Assembly (NCBI GenBank): GCA_035486355.1
Contig: DATHNE010000115.1
Location: 1-64,000, forward strand
Direction: 5' to 3'
Source of the DNA: Palsa-883 sp035486355
GTDB lineage: Bacteria; Pseudomonadota; Alphaproteobacteria; Acetobacterales; Acetobacteraceae
Length of the DNA: 64,000 nt
Position numbers and translations under genes: made by a program. The notes beneath the pieces were generated by a model, which was not told the origin of the DNA, ran no database searches, and was given only the letters and a program-made list of their open reading frames with translations. This document shows, piece by piece, positions 32,873 to 40,838 of the stretch. Within the stretch, counting starts at the first letter, position 1, and each line of letters starts with the position of its first letter.

Positions 32873-33844
32873 CTAGGGGATCAGCACCGTGCTGCCGGTC
32901 GTCGCGCGTGACTCAAGGGCAATGTGGGCCTGCGCGGCATCGGCGAGTTTGAAGGTCTGGTTCACCGCGATCTTCACCGCACCCTTCTGCACCACGTCAA
33001 ACAGATCAGCGGCGACGGTTTCGAGGTCGGTGCGCTTGGAGGTGTAGGTCACCAGGCTCGGCCGGGTCAGATAGAGGCTGCCCTTGGCGGAAAGAATGCC
33101 GATCTCAATCGGTGGCACCGGGCCCGAGGCGTTGCCGTAGCTGACCATCAGCCCAAGCGGGGCAAGACAATCGAGGCTGGCCGTGAACGTGTCCTTGCCG
33201 ACACTGTCATAGACCACCGGGACCATGGCGCCGCCGGTCACGCGCTTGACCTCGGCCACCAGGCCCTCATGCCCGACCACCACCTGGGCCGCGCCATGCG
33301 CGCGGACGAGTGCGGCTTTGGCCTCGGTCGACACCACGCCAATGACGGTTGCGCCCAGATGCTTGGCCCATTGGCACAGGATCAAGCCGACACCGCCGGC
33401 TGCGGCGTGTACAACGACGGTATCGCCGGGTTTCACCTTGTAGGTACGGCGCAGCAGGTATTGCGCGGTCATGCCCTGCAGCATCATCGAGGCACCGATC
33501 TCGAAGCTGATGCCGGACGGCAGCTTGACCAGACGGTCGGCGGCGATCACCCGCTCCGTGGCATAGCCGCCGATGGCGCCCGCATAGGCGACGCGGTCAC
33601 CAACCGCGAGGCTGGTCACGCCGGCACCGAGGGCCGCGACCGTGCCGGCGCCCTCCTGGCCGATGATCAGCGGCATGGTCGGGGCCTTGTAGAGGCCGGT
33701 GCGGAAATAGACGTCGATATAGTTCAAGCCGACGGCGGCCTGCTTGACCAAGACCTCTCCGGGGCCTGGCTCGGGTGTCGGCACATCCTCCCATTTCATC
33801 ACCTCGGGGCCGCCGGGCGTGTGGATGCGAATGGCCTTGGTCAT
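32873..33844 (-). CDS. NADPH:quinone oxidoreductase family (QOR, MDR)
   Basis: A 323-residue zinc-free MDR enzyme. The start at 33844 (ggaga upstream) matches the family N-terminus MTKAIRIHTPGGPEVMKWED. VGLNYIDVYFRTGLY and the NADPH motif AAAGGVGLILCQWAKHLG are hallmark quinone reductase sequences. It reduces quinones by one electron or enones in the cytoplasm. The frame remains open 85 codons upstream because it overlaps the downstream-strand repair gene in another frame. Likely co-transcribed with the adjacent ogt-like and DHA2 genes, suggesting a detoxification/stress unit. Confidence 0.92.
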   Translation of the reverse strand: MTKAIRIHTPGGPEVMKWEDVPTPEPGPGEVLVKQAAVGLNYIDVYFRTGLYKAPTMPLIIGQEGAGTVAALGAGVTSLAVGDRVAYAGAIGGYATERVIAADRLVKLPSGISFEIGASMMLQGMTAQYLLRRTYKVKPGDTVVVHAAAGGVGLILCQWAKHLGATVIGVVSTEAKAALVRAHGAAQVVVGHEGLVAEVKRVTGGAMVPVVYDSVGKDTFTASLDCLAPLGLMVSYGNASGPVPPIEIGILSAKGSLYLTRPSLVTYTSKRTDLETVAADLFDVVQKGAVKIAVNQTFKLADAAQAHIALESRATTGSTVLIP

Positions 33845-33869
33845 GATCGTCTCCGTCGCAGGGGCCGCG

Positions 33870-34397
33870 TCAGGCGGCCACGGAAGGGAAGAGGGGGATG
33901 GCGCGGGATTCAAGCGCCAGCAGCGCGCGCTTGGTGAGCAGGCCGTCGCCGCCGGAATACCCACCGATGCCCGTCGTGGCGAGCACGCGATGGCAGGGAA
34001 TGATGATGGGAATCGGATTGGAGCCGTTCGCCTGACCGACCGAACGCGGGCTGCCACCGACCTGGCGGGAGATGTCGACATAGCTGCGCGTGGCGCCATA
34101 GGGGATGTCGCACAGCGCGGCCCAGACGCGCCGGCGGTAGGATGTGCCGGCCGGATTCAGGGGCAGATCGAACTGGGTGAGCGCGCCATCAAAATAGGCA
34201 TGCAGCTGGTCGCGGGCACGGGCCAACAACGGTGTGGCGGTCTGATCGCTGCCCCAGCCCCAGTCGACGGACACGATGGCGCCCGCTTCCTCCGCGACGC
34301 TGAGGTCGCCGATTGGGGTGTGCAACGAGAGTTGGGGCAAGCCGATACGCCTCCTGAGCCCGGGGCGGATGGCAGACCCGGATGGGGTAGCTGTCAA
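33870..34397 (-). CDS. ogt: methylated-DNA--[protein]-cysteine S-methyltransferase
   Basis: A 175-residue O6-alkylguanine-DNA alkyltransferase. The suicide acceptor is C135 in IPCHRVLA; SYVDISRQVGGSPRSVGQANGSNP forms the HTH-like DNA-binding helix and Asn hinge, and TSYRRRVWAALCDIPYGATR precedes it. It directly repairs O6-methylguanine and O4-methylthymine. Length matches the Ogt/Ada-C family without an Ada methylphosphotriester domain. It lies 25 bp upstream of the quinone reductase start. Confidence 0.93.
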   Translation of the reverse strand: MTATPSGSAIRPGLRRRIGLPQLSLHTPIGDLSVAEEAGAIVSVDWGWGSDQTATPLLARARDQLHAYFDGALTQFDLPLNPAGTSYRRRVWAALCDIPYGATRSYVDISRQVGGSPRSVGQANGSNPIPIIIPCHRVLATTGIGGYSGGDGLLTKRALLALESRAIPLFPSVAA

Positions 34398-34413
34398 GGG
34401 TAGCCGTGAGTGC

Positions 34414-34488
<75 letters not shown>

Positions 34489-34586
34489 GCCGCGGACCTG
34501 CGGGCGGCGGGGTATAGCGCCCGGCTTGCGGGCCGTGCAAGGCGGCGCGGCTTGACCGCGGACCTCGGTCGCCGCTTCTGTTTCAG

Positions 34587-34793
34587 ATGGACGAAGACCC
34601 GGCGGAGGGGTCGCCGAGGCGACCCAGATTGACGGAGCGTGCGGCGGCGGATCTGGCGGCGCGCCGCACGCGCCAGGCGGACGCCCTGCGCGCCAATCTG
34701 CGGCGGCGGAAGGATCAGGCGCGGGCGCGTGAGGCGGGGGAAGCAGCCGCGCCAGACAGCGCGAGCAGTGGACAGAAGAAGGTTCCGCGTTAA
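34587..34793 (+). CDS. small conserved basic protein, function unknown
   Basis: A 68-residue, Arg/Ala-rich, mostly helical protein. The core SPRRPRLTERAAADLAARRT and QADALRANLRRRKDQARAR resembles a small conserved protein seen downstream of tRNA genes or tRNA-processing loci in Acetobacteraceae and relatives. No domain of known function is apparent. It precedes the hydrolase gene by 24 bp. The high charge suggests nucleic-acid or ribosome association, but that is a guess. Confidence 0.7.
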   Translation: MDEDPAEGSPRRPRLTERAAADLAARRTRQADALRANLRRRKDQARAREAGEAAAPDSASSGQKKVPR

Positions 34794-34817
34794 CCTCGCC
34801 GCTTGGAGAGAAACGAG

Positions 34818-35588
34818 ATGTCCCAAACACTGACCGTGTCGGGCGTCGGCCTGGAAATCGCGGAGCGGGGATCCGGGCGGCCGCTGCTTTTCCTGCATGC
34901 CGGCGAGGGACTGGCACCCGAGCGGCCGTGGTTCGATCTGCTCGCCCGACATTTCCGTGTCATCGCCCCTTGGCATCCTGGCTTCGGCCGCTCGGTGTTG
35001 CCGGACTGGATCGGGTCCGTTGACGATCTGGCGTACCTCTATCTCGACCTCGCGCGCACGCTGAAACTGCACGATGGCGTGCTGGTCGGTGCGGGCTTCG
35101 GCGGCTGGATCGCGGCCGAGATGGCGGTGCGCGACACGCGCGGCTTTGGCCGAATGGCGCTGGTGGATCCGGTTGGCATCAAAGTGAGCGGCGTGACCGA
35201 ACGCGACATTGCCGATATGCACGCGGTCTCGCGCGATGAGGTCCTGCAACGCGCCTGGGCTGATCCGGTACGCGGCGCCATTGACACGACCAAGCTCCCA
35301 GAGAGCGAGCTGGCGGCCATCGCGCGCGGGCGCGAGTCGCTGCTGGTATTCGGTTGGAAGCCATACATGCACAACCCGCGACTGAAGCATTGGCTGCATC
35401 GCATCGATATCCCGACCAGGTTGCTATGGGGCGCCGAAGACCGCATCGTGACACCCGCCTATGGCGCGCAGTGGCGCGCGCTGATCCCCGGCGCCACGAT
35501 GCATATCATTCTGGAAGCGGGGCATTATCCGCAGTGGGAACAGCCTGAGACTTTCGTACAGCAGATCATCGATTTCGCCGCGTCCTGA
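34818..35588 (+). CDS. alpha/beta hydrolase
   Basis: A 256-residue alpha/beta-hydrolase. HAGEG near residue 25 is the oxyanion segment, LVGAGFGGWIAAEMA is the nucleophile elbow region in which the usual G-x-S-x-G reads G-A-G-F-G (the expected Ser replaced by Gly), WGAEDRIVTP carries the acid residue and EAGHYPQWEQPETF the catalytic His. The missing nucleophile Ser is unusual and would argue against ordinary esterase activity. I chose ATG 34818 because ggagag lies upstream. It is followed 15 bp later by a flavin monooxygenase-like gene. Confidence 0.83.
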   Translation: MSQTLTVSGVGLEIAERGSGRPLLFLHAGEGLAPERPWFDLLARHFRVIAPWHPGFGRSVLPDWIGSVDDLAYLYLDLARTLKLHDGVLVGAGFGGWIAAEMAVRDTRGFGRMALVDPVGIKVSGVTERDIADMHAVSRDEVLQRAWADPVRGAIDTTKLPESELAAIARGRESLLVFGWKPYMHNPRLKHWLHRIDIPTRLLWGAEDRIVTPAYGAQWRALIPGATMHIILEAGHYPQWEQPETFVQQIIDFAAS

Positions 35589-35603
35589 CAGGAGACTTCG
35601 GCC

Positions 35604-36803
35604 ATGCGCGTCTGGTATTTTTCCGAGATGGCCTATCACCCGGCCTGGAGCGAGGGGCTGAAGCGTGGCTCGCTGCGCGTGGTGCTGCCGAACGGCCATA
35701 TTGATCCGGTCGAGGCGCACGGCCTGCTGAACCGCTACCTAGATGAGTTCGCCTTGTGCGACGAGGTCGGCCTCGACATCATGGTGAACGAGCACCACAG
35801 CACTGCCACCTGCATGACCGTTTCGGTACCGATGGCATTGGCGGTAATTGCACGTGAAACCAAATGCGCGCGACTGCTGTCGCTGGGCAACCCGATCGCC
35901 AATCGCCCCGATCCGGTGCGGGTGGCGGAGGAGATGGCCTGGCTCGACGTGTTGTCTGGCGGGCGGCTGGAAATGGGGCTGGTGAAGGGCGCGCCGTACG
36001 AGATCGCGCCGGCGAACTCCAACCCAGCGCGGCTGATGCGGCGCTACTGGGAGGCGCATGACCTGATCCTGAAGGCGCTGTCCACCACCGACGGGCCGTT
36101 CAACTGGGAGGGCGAATACTTCCACTACCGGAATGTTAACATCTGGCCACGCCCGATCCAGCAACCCACGCCCCCTGTCTGGATGACGGGGATGAGCGTG
36201 GAGACCGGCAAGCTCGCGGCCGAGCGCGGGCATGTCGTGGGCACGCTGTTGTCGGGTGGCCTCGCCAAGCCAATGTATGATGCCTATCGCGCACGGGCGC
36301 GGGAGCTCGGGCGCGAGACCGGACCGGATCGTCTGGCCTTCGCGGCCTGCGTCGGCGTGGGCGCGACGCGGCAGGAGGGGCTGCGGCGGGCGCATCTGAT
36401 CGCGGATTACGTGCGGACCTCGCCCGTGGTGGCGGAACCGTTCACCAATCCTCCCGGCTACAACTCCATCGCAGCCAATGTCGCCATGCTGAAGGCGGGG
36501 CCGCGCGCGCACCGGCTGGTGACCGACCGGCAGGGCAACCCCATCGACCATCGCACCGCGACGGTGCAGCAGTTCATGGAAACGGACACTGTCTTCGCCG
36601 GTACGCCGGACGATGTCGTGGCGCAGATCACCGATTTCGACCAGCGGATGGGCGGGGTCGGGCATTTGCTGGCATTCGGGCAAGGGGGCTGGCTCGACCA
36701 CGCCGACACGAAGGAGAATATCCGTCTGCTGGGCGAAGAAGTGGTGCCACGACTGCGGGCATTGCATCCGGCCATGGAGCGGCGACCCGCCGCCGCGGAG
36801 TAG
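35604..36803 (+). CDS. LLM-class flavin-dependent oxidoreductase
   Basis: A 399-residue luciferase-like monooxygenase. VNEHHSTATCMTVSVPMAL, LLSLGNPIANRPDPVRVAEE and LDVLSGGRLEMGLVKG are typical. PPVWMTGMSVETGKLAAE is the FMN phosphate-proximal segment. aggaga precedes the ATG. This subgroup often acts with hydrolases or dioxygenases in catabolic operons, and here it sits between an alpha/beta hydrolase and a TauD-like gene on the same strand. Substrate unknown. Confidence 0.9.
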   Translation: MRVWYFSEMAYHPAWSEGLKRGSLRVVLPNGHIDPVEAHGLLNRYLDEFALCDEVGLDIMVNEHHSTATCMTVSVPMALAVIARETKCARLLSLGNPIANRPDPVRVAEEMAWLDVLSGGRLEMGLVKGAPYEIAPANSNPARLMRRYWEAHDLILKALSTTDGPFNWEGEYFHYRNVNIWPRPIQQPTPPVWMTGMSVETGKLAAERGHVVGTLLSGGLAKPMYDAYRARARELGRETGPDRLAFAACVGVGATRQEGLRRAHLIADYVRTSPVVAEPFTNPPGYNSIAANVAMLKAGPRAHRLVTDRQGNPIDHRTATVQQFMETDTVFAGTPDDVVAQITDFDQRMGGVGHLLAFGQGGWLDHADTKENIRLLGEEVVPRLRALHPAMERRPAAAE

Positions 36804-36808
36804 CGAGG

Positions 36809-37894
36809 ATGGTGCAAGCAACGGGTGCGGGTAGCCGCGCGGAATGGCTCGCGGCGGAACTGCGTGCCGATGAGGGGTGGATCGTCGCGCTTGATCAGCC
36901 GGCCGGGCGGGCGCTGCTCGCGGCGGTCCGCAAAGTGCGGGACCCGGCGCGGCCGCTGCTGGATTATCGGCGGGACGAATTCGACCTCGGCGCCGCCACC
37001 CTGCCGATCGCGGCGGCGTTCGCCGAAGCCAAGGTGGGACGTGGGCTGGCGTTGCTGCGCGGCATGCCGCGCGACGGGGTGACCGAGGACGAATTCGCGC
37101 TGATGACCTGGGCGATCGGGCTGCACCATGGCGTGGCCCGGCCGCAGGGCAAGGCGAGCCAGTATCTCTCGGCCGTGCGCGACGCGGGAACGGTGTACCG
37201 CAGCACCGGGGGACGTGGCTATTCGTCGAACGCGGAATTGGATTTCCACACCGATGGAGCCGACCTCGCGATACTGACCTGCTTCAACACCGCGCGGGCA
37301 GGCGGCATGAGCATGGTATCCAGCTCGATCACCGCGCACAGTCTGCTCGCGTCTGAGCGGCCGGATCTGGCCGAAGCTCTGCACAGCGCGTTTCACTTCA
37401 GTCGGCAGGCGGAACAGGCCCCGGACGAGGGGCCGAGCTATCCGAACCCGATTTACGACGAGGCAGACGGTTTGCTGTTCAGCAAATGGAACCGCAACCG
37501 GATGACTTCGGCACAGAAGATCGCGGGCGTGCCGCCACTGTCCGCGACGCAACGCGAGGCGACCGACCTGTTGGACGCGATCCTGCGGCGCGATGCGGTG
37601 ATGTATGCGACGCACCTGCGGCCCGGGGACATGCAGATCATCAACAATCACGTGGCGCTGCACTCGCGGACCCAGTTCGAGGACTTCGCGGATCCCGTGC
37701 GGAAGCGGCTGCTATTTCGGCTGTGGTTGGCGCCGCCGGATTCGGTACGGCTGCCGGAAAGCTGGCGGCCGGCCTATCGGGCGGTGGCGGCAGGGCGTAT
37801 CCGGGGCGGGATCATCGGCCAGGCCCACGACGAGGGGTGCCGGGCTTTCGAAGCGCGGCAAGCGGCGGCGCTCGGCATGACGGTCGGCGCCTGA
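36809..37894 (+). CDS. TauD/TfdA-family Fe(II)/2-oxoglutarate dioxygenase
   Basis: A 361-residue member. The 2-His-1-carboxylate motif begins H147-T-D149 (DFHTDGADLAIL); the distal His is in the C-terminal NNHVALHSRTQF, and the nearby Arg (KRLLFRLW) would bind 2-oxoglutarate. It starts six bases after the LLM gene, so they form one operon. These enzymes hydroxylate sulfonates, esters or amino acids. With a flavin monooxygenase and a hydrolase, breakdown of an organosulfur, ester or alkanoate is possible; none can be named. Confidence 0.88.
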   Translation: MVQATGAGSRAEWLAAELRADEGWIVALDQPAGRALLAAVRKVRDPARPLLDYRRDEFDLGAATLPIAAAFAEAKVGRGLALLRGMPRDGVTEDEFALMTWAIGLHHGVARPQGKASQYLSAVRDAGTVYRSTGGRGYSSNAELDFHTDGADLAILTCFNTARAGGMSMVSSSITAHSLLASERPDLAEALHSAFHFSRQAEQAPDEGPSYPNPIYDEADGLLFSKWNRNRMTSAQKIAGVPPLSATQREATDLLDAILRRDAVMYATHLRPGDMQIINNHVALHSRTQFEDFADPVRKRLLFRLWLAPPDSVRLPESWRPAYRAVAAGRIRGGIIGQAHDEGCRAFEARQAAALGMTVGA

Positions 37895-37895
37895 C

Positions 37896-38543
37896 TCACG
37901 GTTGTGAGCCGGCGCGCTGAGAGGCCGCGTTCCACACATCCGCCCGGTCCTCATCGAACACCAGGCGCGGATCGTCTGGGATCATGGCCCACGCCCTCAG
38001 CGCCAGCTCGCTCTCAAGCTGGCCCGGACCCCACCCGGCATAGCCGAACGCGATCAGGGATTGGGCTGGCCCGCGACGATGTGCCATGTCCTGGAGGATC
38101 TCCGGGCTTGAGGTCATCGCAATCTTGCCGTCGATGTCGATGGTGCCGGACCGGTGGTAGTCCTCGGTGTGGAGGATGAAGCCGACATCGGCCTGTACCG
38201 GGCCGCCCGCGAAGACCCGCACCTGGCCCGTCACGCCGGTTGCATCCTGGCCGATCGCCCGCATCAGCGCGGCGAACAGACGCCAGCCGACGGGGCGATT
38301 GACCGCAATCCCCATGGCGCCAGTGGCATCATGGCGCACCAGCAGGATGACGGTCTCGGCAAAACGCGGATCGCTCATGGCGGGTGTCGCGATCAGCAGC
38401 TGACCGGCGAAGGATGCGGCGCTGGGCGCAATTTCCGGCGTGGCTCGGCTCGCGGTCGTGATGACGCTCGAAACCAAGAGGGGCAGCAGGTTCAGCGCCA
38501 GGCGACGCGTGAGTATCCGGTCCGTGCGTTTCACGTGAAACAC
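37896..38543 (-). CDS. YqgE/AlgH family protein with N-terminal signal-like extension
   Basis: A 215-residue UPF0301/YqgE protein. The domain begins near residue 44 (SFAGQLLIATPAM), and VILLVRHDATGAMGIAVNRP and FAGGPVQADVGFILH are family core. Most YqgE proteins start at that domain; here about 43 extra residues precede it, with MFHVKR then TRRLALNLLPLLVSSVITTA, resembling a signal peptide or membrane anchor. No internal start codon with a ribosome site was seen near the domain. The first codons overlap a parS-like palindrome. It is the last gene after parB. Confidence 0.85.
   Translation of the reverse strand: MFHVKRTDRILTRRLALNLLPLLVSSVITTASRATPEIAPSAASFAGQLLIATPAMSDPRFAETVILLVRHDATGAMGIAVNRPVGWRLFAALMRAIGQDATGVTGQVRVFAGGPVQADVGFILHTEDYHRSGTIDIDGKIAMTSSPEILQDMAHRRGPAQSLIAFGYAGWGPGQLESELALRAWAMIPDDPRLVFDEDRADVWNAASQRAGSQP
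38527..38542. promoter_or_regulatory. parS-like ParB binding site 1
   Basis: cgtttcacgtgaaaca matches the 16-bp consensus TGTTTCACGTGAAACA at 15 of 16 positions. It overlaps the start codons of the yqgE-like gene, encoding Phe-His-Val-Lys. It lies 13 bp from the 3' end of parB, the position expected for a chromosomal partition centre. ParB dimers load at such sites and spread along DNA. Confidence 0.9.
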
Positions 38544-38555
38544 CTCCGGCTGTGG

Positions 38556-39416
38556 TCAGACCCCTTGCAGGCGGACCAGCAGTCCGTCGAGCTGATCCAG
38601 GTCGCTGTAGTGGATGCGGAGCGTGCCGCCCTTGCCGCTGACATTGACGCTGACGCGCAGGCCGAGCTGCTCGCTCAGGCTCCGTTCCAGCGCAGCGATG
38701 TCCGGATTATGCGGTGGCGTCTCAGCCTTATTGGGCACCTTGTCATGGTGCGCCACCAGCGCTTCGGTCTGGCGCACCGACAAGCCGTCCGCGATGACGC
38801 GCTGCGCCAGAACATCCGCCGCCGGGTGGCCCACCAGCGCGCGCGCGTGACCGGCGGACAGGTGGCCCGATCGCACCGTCATTTGGATGCCGATTGGCAG
38901 GTTTAACAACCGGACGGTGTTGGCCACATGGCTGCGGGACTTGCCGATCACGTCCGCCACCGCATCCTGGGTGTAGCCGAACTCCCGGATCATCCGGGAA
39001 AACCCTTCCGCTTCCTCGATCGGGTCCAGGCCCTCACGCAGCAGGTTCTCGACAATCGCCACCGCCGCTGTGTCCGTATCGGACAGCGGGCGGACCTGCG
39101 CGGGGATCTCGTGCAGTCCCGCCGCCTGTGCCGCGCGCCAACGCCGCTCGCCAGCGACGATCTGATACCGTCCCGCGGTCGACGGATGCGGCCGCAGCAA
39201 CAGGGGTTGGAGCACCCCATGCCGGCGCACCGACTGGATCAGTTCATCGAGCGGTTCCGACCGAATGGTCGCGCGCGGCTGGTACGGGTTGGGTTCCAGC
39301 AGCTCAATTGGAATGCCCCGCACGCCGGGGTCCCGCGCCTCTGGACGCACCGCCGCCTCGCCCATCAGCGCCGCGAGGCCGCGTCCAAGACGGGGGCTGA
39401 CGTCCTTTGCGCTCAC
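38556..39416 (-). CDS. parB: chromosome-partitioning protein ParB
   Basis: A 286-residue ParB/Spo0J-type protein. Region LEPNPYQPR near residue 41 and GERRWRAAQAAG near 89 form the CTP-binding N-terminal domain, followed by the helix-turn-helix around GKSRSHVANTVRLLNLP and a C-terminal dimerisation domain. It binds parS, uses CTP to slide along DNA and stimulates the ParA ATPase. It overlaps parA by four bases (ATGA). Two parS-like sites lie nearby, supporting function. Confidence 0.96.
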   Translation of the reverse strand: MSAKDVSPRLGRGLAALMGEAAVRPEARDPGVRGIPIELLEPNPYQPRATIRSEPLDELIQSVRRHGVLQPLLLRPHPSTAGRYQIVAGERRWRAAQAAGLHEIPAQVRPLSDTDTAAVAIVENLLREGLDPIEEAEGFSRMIREFGYTQDAVADVIGKSRSHVANTVRLLNLPIGIQMTVRSGHLSAGHARALVGHPAADVLAQRVIADGLSVRQTEALVAHHDKVPNKAETPPHNPDIAALERSLSEQLGLRVSVNVSGKGGTLRIHYSDLDQLDGLLVRLQGV

Positions 39417-40267
39417 GATTGGGCCTCCACCGTTCCACGCTCGCGGCGCAGCAGCTCACCGGCCAGATGGATATAGGCCTGCGCGCCGGGAGAGCGGAAA
39501 TCGTAGAGCAACACGGGTTTGCCGTGGCTCGGCGCCTCCGAGATGCGGATGTTGCGCGGAATGACCGTGTCGTAGACCTTGGCGCCAAAGAAGCCACGCG
39601 CATCGGCGGCGACCAGCTCGGACAAGTTGTTGCGTCGATCGAACATGGTCAGCACGATGCCCTGCAGCTCCAGCGTGGGATTGAGCGCGCGGCGGACCAT
39701 GTCGATGGTGCGCATCAGACTGGAAATCCCCTCCAGCGCGTAAAACTCGCATTGCAGCGGGACCAGCACCGCGTCGGCCGCCACCAAACCATTCAGCGTC
39801 AGCAGACCCAGGCTCGGCGGGCAGTCGATCAGAATGTAACTAAACGGACTGTCCGTATCGCGGACAGAGGCCAGCGCATCCCGCAGTCGGTATTCCCGAC
39901 GGTCGAGGCCGACGAGTTCAATCTCGGCTCCGGCCAGATCGCCGTCAGCCGGGATGATGAACAGCTTCGGAATGTATGTCTGGCGGGCCGCGTTTGCCGG
40001 TGACGTTTCACCGAGCAGCACGCGATACGTTCCGACGGCACGGTCAGCGCGATCGATCCCAAGCCCGGTGGACGCATTGCCCTGGGAATCCAGATCGATG
40101 AGCAGCACCCGCTCGCCGGTCGCCGCCAGCGCGGTGCCAAGGTTGATGGCCGTGGTTGTCTTGCCAACCCCGCCCTTCTGGTTGGCCAGCGCCAGAACGC
40201 GCGGCGCACGCGGACGGGGGAGGGTCGGATCAGGATCGGGCGCTGGGCTGGACACGGGCGATGTCAC
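39413..40267 (-). CDS. parA: chromosome-partitioning ATPase ParA
   Basis: A 284-residue ParA/Soj-family ATPase. The deviant Walker A KGGVGKTTT is at 31-39, Walker A' DLDSQGNASTGLG follows, and the Walker B region is YILIDCPPSLGLLTLN. A ~20-residue Pro-rich N-terminal tail precedes the fold. It works with ParB-parS to segregate chromosomal origins. Its start lies inside the 3' end of rsmG (38-bp overlap), indicating tight coupling in the rsmG-parA-parB operon. Confidence 0.96.
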   Translation of the reverse strand: MTSPVSSPAPDPDPTLPRPRAPRVLALANQKGGVGKTTTAINLGTALAATGERVLLIDLDSQGNASTGLGIDRADRAVGTYRVLLGETSPANAARQTYIPKLFIIPADGDLAGAEIELVGLDRREYRLRDALASVRDTDSPFSYILIDCPPSLGLLTLNGLVAADAVLVPLQCEFYALEGISSLMRTIDMVRRALNPTLELQGIVLTMFDRRNNLSELVAADARGFFGAKVYDTVIPRNIRISEAPSHGKPVLLYDFRSPGAQAYIHLAGELLRRERGTVEAQS

Positions 40268-40838
40268 TGATCCGGAGAATGCACGCGTCGGGGGCCGTCT
40301 GGCTGGGAACGCGCGTCACCTGCATGTGCCACTCCGTGGCCGCCGCCGTCAATTCGGATGCGGCACTGCTGCCCTTGAGAAAGAGGCAAACGCCATCTGC
40401 GGCCAGCAACGGCTTCGCCAGAGCAAGCAAGCGGGGCAGGGGGGCAAGGGCCCGCGCGGTCACCAGCGGCGCCGGGGGGAGCATCACGGACTCCGCACGG
40501 GCCGCATGCACCGTCACCGGGGCGCCGGTGGCCCAGACCGCCTCGCGCAGGAATGCCGCTTTGCGCTGATCGGATTCCACCAGGTCAAAGGGGAGTCGCG
40601 TCACGATCGCGAGAATGAGGCCTGGGAAGCCCGCGCCGGATCCAAGATCGACCGCGCGGCCTGCGCCCGGGGGGATCAGCGGGACAAGCTGGAGGGAATC
40701 CGCGATGTGGCGCGCCCAAAGATCGGGCTCATCACCACGGGCGATCAGATTGACGGTGCGATTCCACCGGAGCAACAGCGCCGCGAACTGCGCCAAGGTC
40801 TCCCGCGTTTCACGTGAAACACGCCCGACCGCGCTCAT
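40230..40838 (-). CDS. rsmG: 16S rRNA (guanine(527)-N7)-methyltransferase RsmG (GidB)
   Basis: A 202-residue SAM-dependent methyltransferase. Motif I is DLGSGAGFPGLILA, followed by ESDQRKAAFLREA and TARALAPLPRLLALA, all typical of RsmG/GidB. It methylates G527 of 16S rRNA. The start codon region overlaps the second parS-like site, whose bases encode Arg-Val-Ser-Arg-Glu-Thr at residues 6-11. Four-base overlap with mnmG and overlap with parA show the conserved mnmG-rsmG-parAB order. Confidence 0.96.
   Translation of the reverse strand: MSAVGRVSRETRETLAQFAALLLRWNRTVNLIARGDEPDLWARHIADSLQLVPLIPPGAGRAVDLGSGAGFPGLILAIVTRLPFDLVESDQRKAAFLREAVWATGAPVTVHAARAESVMLPPAPLVTARALAPLPRLLALAKPLLAADGVCLFLKGSSAASELTAAATEWHMQVTRVPSQTAPDACILRISDIARVQPSARS
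40806..40821. promoter_or_regulatory. parS-like ParB binding site 2
   Basis: A second copy of cgtttcacgtgaaaca, identical to site 1 and again differing from consensus only at the first base. It is located inside the start region of rsmG, about 2.3 kb from site 1 with parAB in between. It constrains the first codons of RsmG (VSRET). Confidence 0.9.
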
